Shown: in pieces, positions 42,430-43,805 of the stretch
Layout: every line of letters begins with the position of its first letter
Numbering within the stretch: position 1 is the stretch's first letter
DNA from: Tieghemiomyces parasiticus
Taxonomy: Eukaryota > Kickxellomycota > Dimargaritomycetes > Dimargaritales > Dimargaritaceae
Reading direction: 5' to 3'
Assembly: GCA_027575765.1 (NCBI GenBank)
Contig: JANBPT010000329.1
Location: 1-43,805 of the forward strand
DNA length: 43,805 bases
Program-made: the position numbers and the translations under genes
The notes under the pieces: generated by a model
Told to the model about the DNA's origin: nothing
The model's database searches: none
What the model saw: only the letters and a program-made list of their open reading frames with translations

Positions 42430-43805
42430 TCCTCTCTTCTAGACCTTCACTTTCACTCTACGTATTCTACTCACTTGAGCCACGCCAGTGTACCTTTGGT
42501 CCTGCTTGCCTGACGTTAACCAACCTACAACTTACCTCACTTATTAAACGGCCCCACCCTGATAAAGCATACGATGACAGTGGCGCACAGCTGCCAATGG
42601 GAAGGAAATGCAACTAAAGCCAGTACAAAGGATAAAATGGAAGGTAACCGATGGATTAGCTGCTATTATCACTATAATGCAGAAGACAACGGCCATAATG
42701 AGACAACGGTCTGTAAGTCATGAGTGAGAAGGTGAGATTTTTAAGGAACGGAGAGATTTAAGGATATCATCATTTTAAGACGCTGTTCATCTGAACTGGC
42801 TAGTGGGGATTTGACGTTTCCTCCGCCAGGCTATGTGAGCGGCAGTGGAGTGCTTAGTAGCTCCTATTTAAGAGTGTGGCGATGAAGCCAATTGGCCTTG
42901 CTTGCAACACACCACAGTTAGATACCTTTACCGATCGTTCTGTCTTGGGTGTACTTCTATCGCTCCGCATCTGCTGAAGGCGACATTGGTCCGAAAAATC
43001 CGAAGTACCCCGCTACATCTAGTAAAGTCCGTAAATTTTCTATCCCACGCTGCTAGCTTTTAGCGTAGCCCATTTCTATTATATCTATTTTTTAGTGTTA
43101 CCATACCTCATCTGACTTGATTGTTCATATGCGGCTCGCTCTAGCGACATTATTAGAGACCCCTGATCAATAGATGAGCAGCGGCCGTCGGTTAGAAGGA
43201 CTGGAAAGCGACAGTTGTCGTACAAACCTCGAAGCTAGACTGCCAACTAGTGTTCCTGAAATCAGCGAGAAGAGACGGTAGCAAGGCTTACATTTGTGCC
43301 GTCGGCAATCATTCAGTGAATACCCTCTTAACTCAGCAGCCGCCACGGGGCTTGCAAGGTTGCCAATTTCACGAGGGCGCTGAGTAAAATAGCTTTCCCA
43401 GGAAGTGAGGCCTAGATGACCACTGATCTAGAAAGCATACGCCAAAAATGATAAATACACTTGGCGACCGCCTGAGGATAGCATCATAAATGGCAATAGA
43501 TTGGGGCGACATACCTTCCCCTTACTGGTTACCACCAATCCCCTTTTGTTGTTTGATTATGATTCTTTTACACCTCTCCTCCCAACCTCAATCACTCCTT
43601 GTTTCGATCACTAGTCAAGTCTTTACTCCTCCTTGCTGAATAACCTTTCCCTTAGGCCACTAACTTGACTGAAGGGCCAACCTCACTAAACCAGGAGTAA
43701 AGCATCTGGTTACCACCCGGCACATAACTAACAAGGGAATAGTCAAAAAGTGTGACGCCTACTTTGAAGAGTGACCTATACCATTCGATAGCCCTTTTGT
43801 TACTG

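Larger units (their letters stand above)
41155..43805. other. Non-genic 3' end of the window
   Basis: No gene recognised in 2.65 kb. It begins with the transporter 3' UTR (T/A-rich palindrome at about 41277-41292, T-runs to 41400). The 137-codon frame at 41704-42117 (minus) shows no family features. Two tight hairpins lie at 42284-42307 and 42413-42429. Confidence 0.45.

Noticed and set aside
1..43805. CRISPR arrays, bacterial operons, rDNA unit, telomere repeats, intact transposons
   Set aside because: None seen: no regular direct-repeat arrays, no ribosome-binding-site operons, no transposase or reverse-transcriptase motifs, no long terminal repeats.

Overview
The window looks like nuclear DNA from a filamentous, early-diverging fungus. 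It has spliceosomal introns with strong GTAAGT donors and (C/T)AG acceptors, TATA boxes 100-300 bp before several start codons, C/T-rich leaders, Pol III genes, and a fungal gene set: an IQGAP-like RasGAP of the fission-yeast Gap1 type, an Opi10/Hikeshi protein, an Isu-type Fe-S scaffold, a multi-hevein secreted chitin-binding protein and an SOD-fold mitoribosomal protein. One gene has up to 11 exons, and a CFIm68/CPSF6-like gene is absent from budding yeast, so a yeast is unlikely. A zoopagomycete or mucoromycete is my best guess from style alone; I cannot name a species.

Layout. 1-2222: an AT-richer block with a 5S rRNA gene (614-731), a diverged copy of its upstream flank (136-186) and tRNA-Leu(CAA) (2141-2222). 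2785-5039: 11-exon RRM protein. 7148-7828: mitochondrial ISU scaffold, 2 exons. 8894-10470: a protein with a signal peptide followed by an F-box-like motif. 10810-11899 (-): mitoribosomal SOD-like protein. 12549-13966 (-): decayed short-chain dehydrogenase. 14973-16101 (-): secreted four-module CBM18/hevein protein. 16102-21400: gene desert. 21401-22016 (-): small secreted orphan. 24661-27371: RasGAP. 28258-29378 (-): Hikeshi/Opi10. 30982-31281 and 31920-32655: tandem dithiol glutaredoxins, one intronless and one with two introns. 32656-39279: second desert. 39280-41154: OFA-family MFS transporter. 41155-43805: no gene recognised.

Themes. Housekeeping genes (Fe-S assembly, redox, mitochondrial translation, Ras signalling, mRNA 3'-end processing, Hsp70 import) alternate with fast-evolving secreted proteins. 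Three of the ten intact protein genes called carry N-terminal signal peptides. The most unusual is the 8894-10470 protein: F-box domains normally act inside the cell in SCF ubiquitin ligases, so one behind a secretion signal would fit a host-directed effector. That is inference. All exon models come from reading splice sites and phase by eye; no database search was possible.
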